From: Symsagittifera roscoffensis
Taxonomy: Eukaryota; Xenacoelomorpha; Acoela; Convolutidae
Direction of reading: 5' to 3'
DNA length: 64,000 nt
NCBI RefSeq assembly: GCF_963678635.1
Contig: NC_087071.1
Location: 13,343,088 to 13,407,087, forward strand
Each line of letters opens with the position of its first letter. The first letter of the stretch is position 1. The notes beneath the pieces were generated by a model that was given only the letters and a program-made list of their open reading frames with translations, was not told the DNA's origin and did no database searches. This document shows positions 8,375 through 16,818 of the stretch, one piece after another. The translations under genes were made by a program, and so were the position numbers.

Positions 8375-9385
8375 ATGTCGGCGAAGTTGAACATGAATAC
8401 CTTGACGTGTCGGGAGGACGTGATGAGAATGACTGGCGGAGAAAGTCCTACAGTATCGCGACTTTATCGGACACCGGGCGTGGATTGGCTGCTAGCAGGG
8501 CAGGAGAAATTCAGCTCCTCGACCTCACTCCGACATGTAGACTTGAATGGATTACCTCATGACAATACCTTTGGACCTTTGAACACCCGGTCGCTCACCG
8601 ATGTTCGAGATAGGACCCGGGAAAGGACACCACCTGCTCGCAAGGGCAAATTCCAGACAGAGAACAAGCCCAACAACAAGCATCACAAGATGTATAGGCA
8701 GTTCGCTAAACCACCCGGTCAGACGCCTGGCGAGTATTCGAGGGACTACCCCCGAACGACAACAATGGTTGGAGACGATAAGAGATATGGGAAGCTGAAG
8801 GCCCCAATAGGCGATGGCCTTTTTGCAGCTTATGATCCCTTGGACATGAAGGCGGCCAAGTATCTGATTGTGGCCGGCTCCGATTATCTCTACACGCCCC
8901 GTTCTCTCTTTTGGCCCGATGTGATTTTCTTGACGGCACCTAAATTGGACTGGGGACAAGCAATCGGCATGATGATAAGTGTGCGAAGGGTGGTCAGTAT
9001 GGAGCCACAGGTAATAGTGGTTGCAGGCTCAAATGATCATCTGCAAAGCAGGGGCTTATTGTCACGTCTGACGGATGGGTCGATCCCGAGTAACGAGGTT
9101 ATAGGGGAGGCGATAATGACACTGCTCTCGGCGATGGCCGAGGTAGAGGCAGCAGCAAGACAACGCTTCACCATGAATGTGGTGAAGGTGATCTTTGTAT
9201 TGTCACCAGGCTACGCTGCGTTGCCAGAACCCCTTCAATTTGTGTACACAATGGTCACAACGATAGCAGAGGGGATATTCAACGTGATAATTCCTGCCCC
9301 GAACAGAGTAGTAGACCCAGATAATTACTACCCATCCCGATCTGAGCTTCCCGCCGTTTGGGCTGACATTTCGAATGCCATATAG
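8375..9385 (+). CDS. ORF2 segment b: second, degenerate SGNH-like domain
   Basis: Same reading frame as segment a; the codons between 8333 and 8374 are open and align with copies B and C. The N-terminal stretch carries the conserved block VSRLYRTPGVDWLLAGQEKF and a basic linker. From about residue 145 it reads AAKYLIVAGSDYLY, DVIFLTAPKLD, VIVVAGSNDHLQSRG and VIFVLSPGYAALPEP, a strand-and-loop order like an SGNH fold with a GSND block III. The nucleophile position is not a clean GDS, and no DxxH block V is clear, so it is probably a non-catalytic paralogue of the first domain. The TAG at 9383-9385 replaces a Gln codon of copy C (CAA) and an Arg codon of copy B, and the frame continues. Confidence 0.65.
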   Translation: MSAKLNMNTLTCREDVMRMTGGESPTVSRLYRTPGVDWLLAGQEKFSSSTSLRHVDLNGLPHDNTFGPLNTRSLTDVRDRTRERTPPARKGKFQTENKPNNKHHKMYRQFAKPPGQTPGEYSRDYPRTTTMVGDDKRYGKLKAPIGDGLFAAYDPLDMKAAKYLIVAGSDYLYTPRSLFWPDVIFLTAPKLDWGQAIGMMISVRRVVSMEPQVIVVAGSNDHLQSRGLLSRLTDGSIPSNEVIGEAIMTLLSAMAEVEAAARQRFTMNVVKVIFVLSPGYAALPEPLQFVYTMVTTIAEGIFNVIIPAPNRVVDPDNYYPSRSELPAVWADISNAI

Positions 9386-9412
9386 GGGCTCAGAGATTGT
9401 AGCACAACTCGG

Positions 9413-11101
9413 TTGGTGCTAGATGAGATTCTGGGGTTGGAGCTGTCCAACTTCGCCAGATTGCTGAAGTTAAGACCAGGGGTAGATGACGATCATCTGT
9501 TAGTACAACAGGTGGCTGATGATCTCCGGTTCAGACAGATGGATCATGCAGAGAATGAGCAGGGAAGGATGATCAGAAAGAACATGACGTCAGCGGAGGA
9601 GGACCTCATGGCAATGGCTTTGCGTACGAAGCCGCACAACAACGTATGGTTGTATTTGTCACCGAGGCTGTGCACCTTGGGTGAGGACGCGTTCGAGCAT
9701 GCGCCGGCAATAATTAAAGAGATACACGTGTATCTAAAGAACCTATTTGATGCCCGGGAGTTAGCTGGAGGCAAGATGTTGAAACTGATGCAAGACGTAA
9801 ACACGATGTCGCTGGACAAATTCCAAGCTGACGTGCTGGCCACGAAGGCACAGTATGAACGATCAGATGCTATCTTGGGTGGAATGGGAGTGGGATGGAC
9901 GCCATCTTTCCTATCGACGTGCTATCCGAAGGCATCTAGGAACCTGATCGCGAGTTTCGTCAAGGACATCAGGAGGTTGTCGATTGGCCTGGTGCTAGCC
10001 TTATACGTGACATTTGGTCATGAAAACTTTGTGAAAGGACCGGCAAACCTCTTTACCCAAGCGTTGGCAGATTTGAGATTGGATGGACTCCTGACTCTGA
10101 TTGCCATGACCTACGGTCGACTGGGTGACTTGCTTGTGCTGTTGCGTTACCCTGAACAACTACAGGGACCCAGTCGTGAGTTCAATGCACAGTTGGAAAC
10201 CGCCACGCTCAAGAAGATAAAAGACTGGAGGACTCTCCTGCTTCAATACCTCTTGCAACAGAACAGAAGCGTCACGGGAGAAGACAAGGTGGCGACGAAC
10301 GCAGGAGAAAGTAAGCAGTATTGTGGCATGCCCTTACTGACGGACTTGGCTGTCATGATGCGGATTGATCCGTTGGCTCTGGTCCACGGGCTGAGGGAAT
10401 TCGTCACAGTGGTGTATGGACCGGTGATGTCTTTTGCGTTCCCGGATGTGCAAGTTAAAGCGTACAGGAATTCGGTGTTGTACGTCAACCTGGTCTCAGT
10501 CGTGGATTGTTCCGTGCTGATTTGGGTAGAGCAGAATGAACTGAGAAGGCTGGCTAGCGACGATAGGCTGTTCGGAAGAATAGCAGAGCCAGGCTGGGTG
10601 TTGATGGACTTCAACAACCACTTCAAGTGCCGAATGGGCCGTGAGGATCTGTCCCACATCCAGTTTAACCCAAAGCTTTGGAATTTGAGACCAGTGGTGA
10701 AAGATACCGGAGAGGCTGTGAGAGTACCTCAATTACCAGGAGCCTACACACACGCGAAAGAGAATCAGCAAACATGGCTTCCTGGGTCCAGGCCGCTGCC
10801 GGACCATTGCCCTCGATATCCACCGATAAGGAGGATGTTGTTGGGAGTCACATCTCCCATCATTGCCCCTCGCATCGGAGCAGCTCGTGATGCAGAAAAG
10901 AGAATGTTGAAGTGGAGTGAAGGGATGGAGCCGCGCTTCATCAGCTGGAACGCTGCCGCCGCGCACACGTTTGACTTCTCATTCCCTGATGCTTGGAGCA
11001 GGAAAAAGATCAAGGCACTACCCTCCAGGAGACCAGAGGTCTCGGCTGAAACGTGGAACGAAGTGTATTCTCCCACGGATGACTTATCGAGACTGAAGTA
11101 G
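9413..11101 (+). CDS. ORF2 segment c: conserved domain of unknown function
   Basis: This continues the same frame; homology starts immediately after the stop at 9385 (VLDEILGLELSNFARLLKL), so GTG 9413 is only the first permitted start. I recognise no family. The 562 residues look mainly helical. Blocks conserved with B and C include LSPRLCTLGEDAFEHAP, MSLDKFQADVLATKAQYERS, LALYVTFGHENFVKGPA, RLDGLLTLIAMTYGRLGDL, DWRTLLLQYLLQQNRS, MPLLTDLAVMMRIDPLAL, FVTVVYGPVMSFAFPDVQ and RRMLLGVTSP. The hydrophobic stretch near 9978-10016 is short and next to charged helices, so I do not call it a membrane span. The TAG at 11099-11101 is a Trp codon (TGG) in both C repeat units, a one-base change. Confidence 0.6.
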   Translation: MVLDEILGLELSNFARLLKLRPGVDDDHLLVQQVADDLRFRQMDHAENEQGRMIRKNMTSAEEDLMAMALRTKPHNNVWLYLSPRLCTLGEDAFEHAPAIIKEIHVYLKNLFDARELAGGKMLKLMQDVNTMSLDKFQADVLATKAQYERSDAILGGMGVGWTPSFLSTCYPKASRNLIASFVKDIRRLSIGLVLALYVTFGHENFVKGPANLFTQALADLRLDGLLTLIAMTYGRLGDLLVLLRYPEQLQGPSREFNAQLETATLKKIKDWRTLLLQYLLQQNRSVTGEDKVATNAGESKQYCGMPLLTDLAVMMRIDPLALVHGLREFVTVVYGPVMSFAFPDVQVKAYRNSVLYVNLVSVVDCSVLIWVEQNELRRLASDDRLFGRIAEPGWVLMDFNNHFKCRMGREDLSHIQFNPKLWNLRPVVKDTGEAVRVPQLPGAYTHAKENQQTWLPGSRPLPDHCPRYPPIRRMLLGVTSPIIAPRIGAARDAEKRMLKWSEGMEPRFISWNAAAAHTFDFSFPDAWSRKKIKALPSRRPEVSAETWNEVYSPTDDLSRLK

Positions 11102-11110
11102 TCAGGAGAG

Positions 11111-14100
11111 GTGAAGGTAGTGATGATGGAAGTGGCAAAGGAGAGCAGAGGGGGCTCATATATAACGATAGAAGACCTAGCACCACATGGCGTGGAATCT
11201 GTAGAATTCCTGGTGAATGGTGAATTGTTTTATCACGCAGGAGACATGACCGTACCGGCTCGGCCGGATTCGGGCACAGACGCACGACAAGGACCCTCGG
11301 GACCCAAGCCGAAGCCTGATGCGGATGACGATGAATTGATGGATCAGGACAATAATGATGACGAGACCGGAAGTAAGACTGAAAAACCGGGAGAGACCGA
11401 TCTAGGAGCGTTGGAGAGGGACTTGCTAGAATACCCGTTCAGTGAAGACGACGATGGGGAAGTCGATGGGAGTTTATTGCTGATGGCACCATCGTCCTTC
11501 ATGTCTCCTACAAAGGAGGCGTCGGCCAATCTATCTCCGATGGACCCAATAAGCCAGGCTAGAGAGTGCCGAAGCAAGGATCCGCAGAGACTGCTTCATG
11601 AATCACCGAGGAGGAGGAAAATCGAGGAGTCAATGAAGATATCATTCCTCAGTACGTTACCAGAAGAGGAATGGGAAAGATATCAGATGGAACTGGAAGG
11701 CAAGACAGGAGCAACGTGGAGCCGAGTGAACTTCATGGAAAAATCGTGGGACGTGATACGACGATATGGGACACAATCCATAATGAAGGTGGGATTGAAT
11801 CAACCCATCATGCGTGAGGTCCTGGAGAAAATAGTGAACTCCATGGAGTCGGATGTTCTGACCGAGTCAGTTACAGAAGACAGTGCCGATGATCAGCAGG
11901 GCACAAAGAAATTACTTGTTAGACGAGCCAAAAAAGGGCTGAAGAGACTGAAAGGAAAGTCAGGGAGTCGAGTCGTGAACCAGAGGGTGGTGAAGTCAAA
12001 AGCCAAGACAGTGGTGACCTCTCTGATTAGTGCGGGTCGTTCAGGCGAGAGCGGGCAAGGAGATGGTGCGACACCAGCCGGGGGAGAAAAAGAAAACCTG
12101 ATACCCCCTATGCTCAAGGCAGGTCTGACCATAACCGCCACGAGATCGAAGAAGACGGCGCGAACCCTGGCAGACACTAAGTTAGAAATGGAAATCCTCA
12201 GTCAATGTGGATCTGGAGGACTTGAAGATTATAGACCCTCGCGAATCAACATGGCCAAGTTGAAACTGGAAGGACAACTCGACGTGGTCGAGTACAGTCG
12301 AATAACTGTGCCGGAATCGGTCCACATGGGAGATCCGGCAGGGGGTTATGTGGAGATGTTGAAAGCGAGGAACTCCGCGAGAGGGCACCTGATGGCTTGG
12401 AGCGAGAAGCGAGTCATGCAGGAATATCTGAAAGAGCTCACGGAGAATTCGAACTTGAATCGAAAAGAATACGGAACGGTAATGTCCTCTGAAGCGAACG
12501 AAGTCGGATTGGAAAAATTGCTAGAAATCTCCTGGAGGGCGGCCCTCCAGAGATACTTCGACGAGGCGATGCATGCACCTGCTACGGTGGCGGCATACCT
12601 GGCTCATCCTTGCGTGAGAACTGATCTGCAAGTACGGTTGGCTTGGTGCTTGATGGGCATCAAGAGAGCGGAATATGAAGCCAGTAATGATTCGAAATCA
12701 CGGGAACAGGAACTGGAGTTGATGGAAGCTCTGCGAGCGTTGATTTCGAAAGACGATTCTGCGATAGCATGGGCTAAGCGTAAGGATGCCCTTTGCTTTG
12801 TCAGGTTCGTGGTGGATCGTATCCCCACTCCTGTTTTGGGAGAATGCATAAAGATCATTCGGCAAAAGGGAGTTGATTGTGAAAGGAACTTCCTTAGGGC
12901 ACTCCTGGAACTATATCAGGACATGCCATTGACTGTGCCAAGCAAGGAGTCGAGTGATATGGAAAGCTATCGCAAGTTGGAAGAGGTGAGAAGATATTCC
13001 AACAAAGAATTGAAAGTGAGCCGAGAGTTGATTGAAGCGGTCAGAGGACAAAAAGAGTTTGCAACACTAGGGAAACTGAAGTCATTCCAATATGTGTCTG
13101 GCATACCGGGGATGGCGTATAATCCCTTCGTGAATGAAGAAGCCAGGGAAGCGTACTTCGACTATGAGCAAGTCATAGTACTCAATTTCTGGGTCGAATG
13201 TATTAAAGAAACTGGGATGCTGATGGTGGAACAACCCAAGCTGGGAATTATTTTGGAAGAACGAGTGGTCGAACCCTCGATTCCCGAGCTAAAAGGACAA
13301 GTGAGTTTTGATTGTGGTTCTTGGGACGGTCCCTTGAAAACCAGTCTAGTAGTGATGTGGGAACTCATGAAGCCTTCCTGGTGTCCCCATCCTAACGCAG
13401 GCTTAATCTGGGACATGACCGCGAATATCATGTTAGACCGGGATGATGATGCGAGTTTACATGATCTGGCCATGATACATCACCTGCTGGCCATGAGATT
13501 GACGAAGAGGAAGAGCAACCCGTCCACGGAGCTGTCCGAGGAAGGTACACCGAGTAATTGGTTGAAGCAAGGCACATGCTTGGCTCAACACAGTGTGATG
13601 GAAGGACATGTTTGTAACCTGGGACACTGCCTGATTACGCTGAGCGAGCAGCATCGACAACTGGCACGATTGTACGGGAGATTGAGCATGTCAGATAAGA
13701 GTGCCATGGAGTTGGTCGCAGACTGCCATGGGGTGACGGACGTAAACCTGATCACAGCCTTGGGATTTTGTAGCATGACGAGTTCGATAGAATCGCTCGA
13801 GCGCCTGGAGCGTGCCCATGAGCTAGTGACGTCCCTCAGCGTGGAAATATTCCCTGGAGCATTGCAGACAGAGCAGAAGATTGGAGGCTGGCGAGAAGCT
13901 CTAGAAAATGAAATGAATCTGAAGGATAGTGAATCCTATCACAGACCTACTGGTTCAAAATATATGGTGGGTTCAAGCTCCGCGCCATATTTTAATAGCA
14001 AGTATCCTACGCACATGGTGGTAATGGATGCGAGGACGCAACAAGTGTTGGTTGACCAACTTTTCTCTGTGCCAAAGTGCGTGAGGTTGGCCAGAATGTC

Positions 14101-14677
14101 AGAAAGGTCATATGACTTGTTGGCAAAGATCTTTCGGGCAGTCCCGAAAAGATCTGAATGCGAGTTGCAAGACGTTGTGGGTGAAGAGTTCATCAGACTG
14201 AACGAAGGTAACGTGAGTGAGTTCCAGAAACAGAAAGCGAGTGGAGCGTTACCCACTGAATTCCCTACCATAGAAGAGAAAGACGATTTACATAGAATTC
14301 TGATGGAAGTGGAACCGTTGCTGGGAGCCTCAGGGTATCGGACCCGAAGGAACATAGTGAGAACCCATGGGGAGTATCCTTGCCACTGCTTGGCGCAGAC
14401 GTTGTGGTACCCCAAACGCGGGAATCTGACCCTAGTATGGGACGTGGAGGAGTTGTACTCCACGGGGTTGCCCGATCAGAATCAACAAGTGTCAATCGTG
14501 GTGGTTAGCGCCATGCTAGCATTGAGATGGCTGGAGGCTAACGCGGACACAAGTCAGCAGGAGACGGCCGTGCCGACTCCTGAGCAGCTGAGCAACGTGA
14601 AGATGAGTCGTGAATTGGATCTTTTCAGAACCACCTGCAAGGTTCTGAGGATACCTAAAGCCATTGAAAGAATATAG
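11111..14677 (+). CDS. ORF2 segment d: large conserved region of unknown function
   Basis: Same frame again, 1,188 codons; the ATG at 11123 is a likelier start than GTG 11111 if the segment were separate, but copy C reads through here. The N-terminal 60 residues (GGSYITIEDLAPHGVESVEF) are conserved in C and recognisable in B. An acidic, low-complexity stretch follows (about 65-135), then a basic stretch near 265-300 (RRAKKGLKRLKGKSGSR) that could bind nucleic acid or act as a nuclear signal. The remainder is mixed helical. Landmarks shared with B and fragment D include AWAKRKDALCFVRF, YSNKELKVSRELIE, VSGIPGMAYNPFVNEE, FDYEQVIVLNFWVE and HGEYPCHCLAQTLWYPK. No polymerase, helicase, protease or envelope signature is visible. 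It ends at TAG 14675-14677, where the same frame continues. Confidence 0.6.
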   Translation: MKVVMMEVAKESRGGSYITIEDLAPHGVESVEFLVNGELFYHAGDMTVPARPDSGTDARQGPSGPKPKPDADDDELMDQDNNDDETGSKTEKPGETDLGALERDLLEYPFSEDDDGEVDGSLLLMAPSSFMSPTKEASANLSPMDPISQARECRSKDPQRLLHESPRRRKIEESMKISFLSTLPEEEWERYQMELEGKTGATWSRVNFMEKSWDVIRRYGTQSIMKVGLNQPIMREVLEKIVNSMESDVLTESVTEDSADDQQGTKKLLVRRAKKGLKRLKGKSGSRVVNQRVVKSKAKTVVTSLISAGRSGESGQGDGATPAGGEKENLIPPMLKAGLTITATRSKKTARTLADTKLEMEILSQCGSGGLEDYRPSRINMAKLKLEGQLDVVEYSRITVPESVHMGDPAGGYVEMLKARNSARGHLMAWSEKRVMQEYLKELTENSNLNRKEYGTVMSSEANEVGLEKLLEISWRAALQRYFDEAMHAPATVAAYLAHPCVRTDLQVRLAWCLMGIKRAEYEASNDSKSREQELELMEALRALISKDDSAIAWAKRKDALCFVRFVVDRIPTPVLGECIKIIRQKGVDCERNFLRALLELYQDMPLTVPSKESSDMESYRKLEEVRRYSNKELKVSRELIEAVRGQKEFATLGKLKSFQYVSGIPGMAYNPFVNEEAREAYFDYEQVIVLNFWVECIKETGMLMVEQPKLGIILEERVVEPSIPELKGQVSFDCGSWDGPLKTSLVVMWELMKPSWCPHPNAGLIWDMTANIMLDRDDDASLHDLAMIHHLLAMRLTKRKSNPSTELSEEGTPSNWLKQGTCLAQHSVMEGHVCNLGHCLITLSEQHRQLARLYGRLSMSDKSAMELVADCHGVTDVNLITALGFCSMTSSIESLERLERAHELVTSLSVEIFPGALQTEQKIGGWREALENEMNLKDSESYHRPTGSKYMVGSSSAPYFNSKYPTHMVVMDARTQQVLVDQLFSVPKCVRLARMSERSYDLLAKIFRAVPKRSECELQDVVGEEFIRLNEGNVSEFQKQKASGALPTEFPTIEEKDDLHRILMEVEPLLGASGYRTRRNIVRTHGEYPCHCLAQTLWYPKRGNLTLVWDVEELYSTGLPDQNQQVSIVVVSAMLALRWLEANADTSQQETAVPTPEQLSNVKMSRELDLFRTTCKVLRIPKAIERI

Positions 14678-14689
14678 TCAAGGCAAAGA

Positions 14690-15115
14690 TTGATGCCTTG
14701 GTTCCGTGCAGTGATGACATCTTGGATGTATGAACGCGCGAAGCGTCACATGTCAAGGAACACGGAAGCCTATCAATCTTTCCAGCTAGATATAGGACCA
14801 GGAGCCTATAAACGAGCATTCCTGACGCACAGAAACGCGGTCACCACAGCGGTGAAGCGGGTAGCTGGAGCGCCTTGTGTTACTGAAGATGAGAAGAAAG
14901 AGGTTTTAAGAGCTGACCTAGAACGAAACGTGAGCCTATGTCTTCACAACAGCTTTTGCAGGAACCGGGAGCAGAAGGTGAATGTGGACTTGCTACCTTG
15001 CTGCAAACCGAGGCTGTTGGAACAGGAGAGTTGGGGCACGGCCCGCAACTCCATGGACACGCTGGAGAAAGTGTTGGAAGACAGCGAAGATCAGGATGGA
15101 GAAGTGATGGAATGA
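14690..15115 (+). CDS. ORF2 segment e: C-terminal tail of ORF2
   Basis: This follows segment d in the same frame after one TAG. It has 141 codons from the first permitted start (TTG 14690); the first ATG is 14693. It contains a helical stretch (WMYERAKRHMSRNTEAYQSF) and a Cys-containing tail (CLHNSFCRNREQKVNVDLLPCC), then an acidic end. No other copy in the window covers this part, so whether it belongs to ORF2 rests on the shared frame and absence of any gap. The TGA at 15113-15115 is the first stop with no coding-like sequence after it, so I take it as the natural end of the 2,953-codon frame that began at 6254. Confidence 0.5.
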   Translation: MMPWFRAVMTSWMYERAKRHMSRNTEAYQSFQLDIGPGAYKRAFLTHRNAVTTAVKRVAGAPCVTEDEKKEVLRADLERNVSLCLHNSFCRNREQKVNVDLLPCCKPRLLEQESWGTARNSMDTLEKVLEDSEDQDGEVME

Positions 15116-15865
15116 AGACGACCAAAAGAAGATGAGAGAAGGAGAGTAAACTTGATTGTATTTGTGCGCTAAAACTTAAACCAATCAACCAAGTTTTGAT
15201 TTTTGAACTTGTGAAACTTTCTGTTTTGATCTAGTTTGGTCAGACCAAACTTTGAAAATTGTTGCAATTGTTAAAATTGTTGAAATTCTTGATTTTAGTT
15301 ATGGCTATCTATGTATGTATATAAGGAACATAGGTGAGTATATTTGCCTATTTATTCACGACTGAAGTTCTTAACCTGTGTAAGACACAAATTCACTGTG
15401 TGGCGACATGGTAAGTTTGAGTAAACTCGCTCGAGAAGGGTGGGTAACTCAAGAACTTTCCTAGCCACAGAGTTTCTTAGTTTTAATATTGAAAGGACCG
15501 CATAGATGACTGATTATACTTGGTGAGTGAAGTTAAGTTAATTTTAACGGGTGCGTGGCCGTGCCACGTCCCACTTTTTAATCACAAAGAGCGAAAAGAA
15601 GTTTTATGGCAAGACGACGTAAGTAGTCAGAAAAGAAATTTTATCTAGGACACTCCTCATGGTGCAAATTTTGTGAAAATGTTGAAACGCAGTGAGATGT
15701 AGTACGATGCCATTTGTGAACACGTAGTGAGTTGAGGTGGGGTAGATAAATTTCATTTTCTTATGCGATTTGTAAGATTGATTACAGAAAACTGGATAAC
15801 TACTTGACGATAACCCGGTGTTATGCGATCAATAGGGACATTGATGGAGACTTGTCCGGGGAGTA
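15116..15865 (+). other. 3' untranslated region of element A
   Basis: This is 750 bases of AT-rich sequence without a supported gene. A TATATAAGG string lies at about 15,318. The last 50 bases resemble pol at 5150-5197 (GCGATC, GGGAC, GATGGA, TTGTCCGGGGAG). ORFs called across the LTR boundary here are not supported. Confidence 0.6.
15852..15865 (+). promoter_or_regulatory. Putative 3' polypurine tract before the LTR
   Basis: TTGTCCGGGGAGTA is followed directly by TGTGCCATT, the LTR start as defined by alignment with the outer end of the copy C LTR. LTR retroelements prime plus-strand DNA from a purine-rich tract at exactly this place. The run is short (GGGGAG), so the assignment rests on position and on the internal duplicates. 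Confidence 0.55.
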
Positions 15866-16691
15866 TGTGCCATTCTGCCAGATGACACAGCACAACCTTC
15901 CGGCGACATAAAAAAGAGTGACTAAAGGCCTTATGAACAAAAAAGTGTTGCGACGGAGGGTCGGAATATTCTAGAATTTTTATTTTTAAAATTTCGATTG
16001 GAAGAAGAATATTTCTCAGAAATACGAAAAACGGCCATTTTGACTGAAAATGTGACGAAATTAAGAACCACGATAGAGATTGTGAAGAACAGTCGAGCAA
16101 GAAAATTACGAAGCCTCTTATCGTGGCAATAACACACGATAAGAACCTTAGCGACGGAAATTTGTGGAGAAGGAGGCTTCAGTGGGGGAAGAAATACACC
16201 ACGGAACCCTCCCGGGACACGAAATATAAGAGATAAGAGTGTTATCTCAAGAATATTACGGGAGCGGAGGCTTGGTCCCCCAGAGACTCTCTATGTGAAG
16301 GGACTGTATAGACTGACTGTATAGCTGCTATAATGTCATAGATCTTAATTAACACCGTTATTGTTTGATATTTCAGAAAATGAGTAGCTAGAAAGAGGAA
16401 AGGGTCAATCCATCTCCAATGGATTTAATATAGAACTGTCACACAAAAACATGTTAAAATAGGTTGTTCGAGCCGTGTTTTTAATGACAATCACGTAGTC
16501 TGAGGATCCGAGACTCAGCTATGTGGTTGTGTTCGCATGTAAACGAAAGCTGATCAAAAGTCGTTTGACTGATGGCCTAAAAATGGTAACTTTTTACTTT
16601 GCCCTAAACAGACCAGAAAATCAACTGGCAAGGTCGAGACGGTGAAAAACGAGTAGAATTAAGGTAACTGACGCCTGCCAGTCGTTAATAG

Positions 16692-16764
16692 GTACTTTTT
16701 CTACGCTCCGTCGCTGTGTAGTATTTGGGCGAATGTTACATAGACGTTTTTATGGCGCTCCTGG
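16692..16764 (+). promoter_or_regulatory. Highly conserved LTR block
   Basis: ACTTTTTCTACGCTCCGTC and then GGGCGAATGTTACATAGACG with GGCGCTCCTGG are kept in copy C (reverse complement of 53,011-53,075), and the second half in the divergent copy B (reverse complement of 37,758-37,796). Surrounding LTR sequence is far less alike. The conservation suggests a promoter core, RNA start or packaging element; there is no clear TATA box to choose between these. Confidence 0.5.
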
Positions 16765-16818
16765 GTGGGCCTGTTAAAGGCATGAAACCATCAAGATCAG
16801 CAAGCGTTTCAGCGACGA

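Noticed and set aside
8330-8390. ORF2 as five separate genes with stop-restart coupling
   Set aside because: Copies B and C read sense codons through the first and third stops and keep the same frame, so the segments are parts of one ORF. Leaky termination is not fully excluded.
9970-10140. Envelope or other transmembrane function for ORF2
   Set aside because: The hydrophobic stretches are short and interleaved with charged helices; there is no signal peptide, furin-like site or fusion-peptide pattern.
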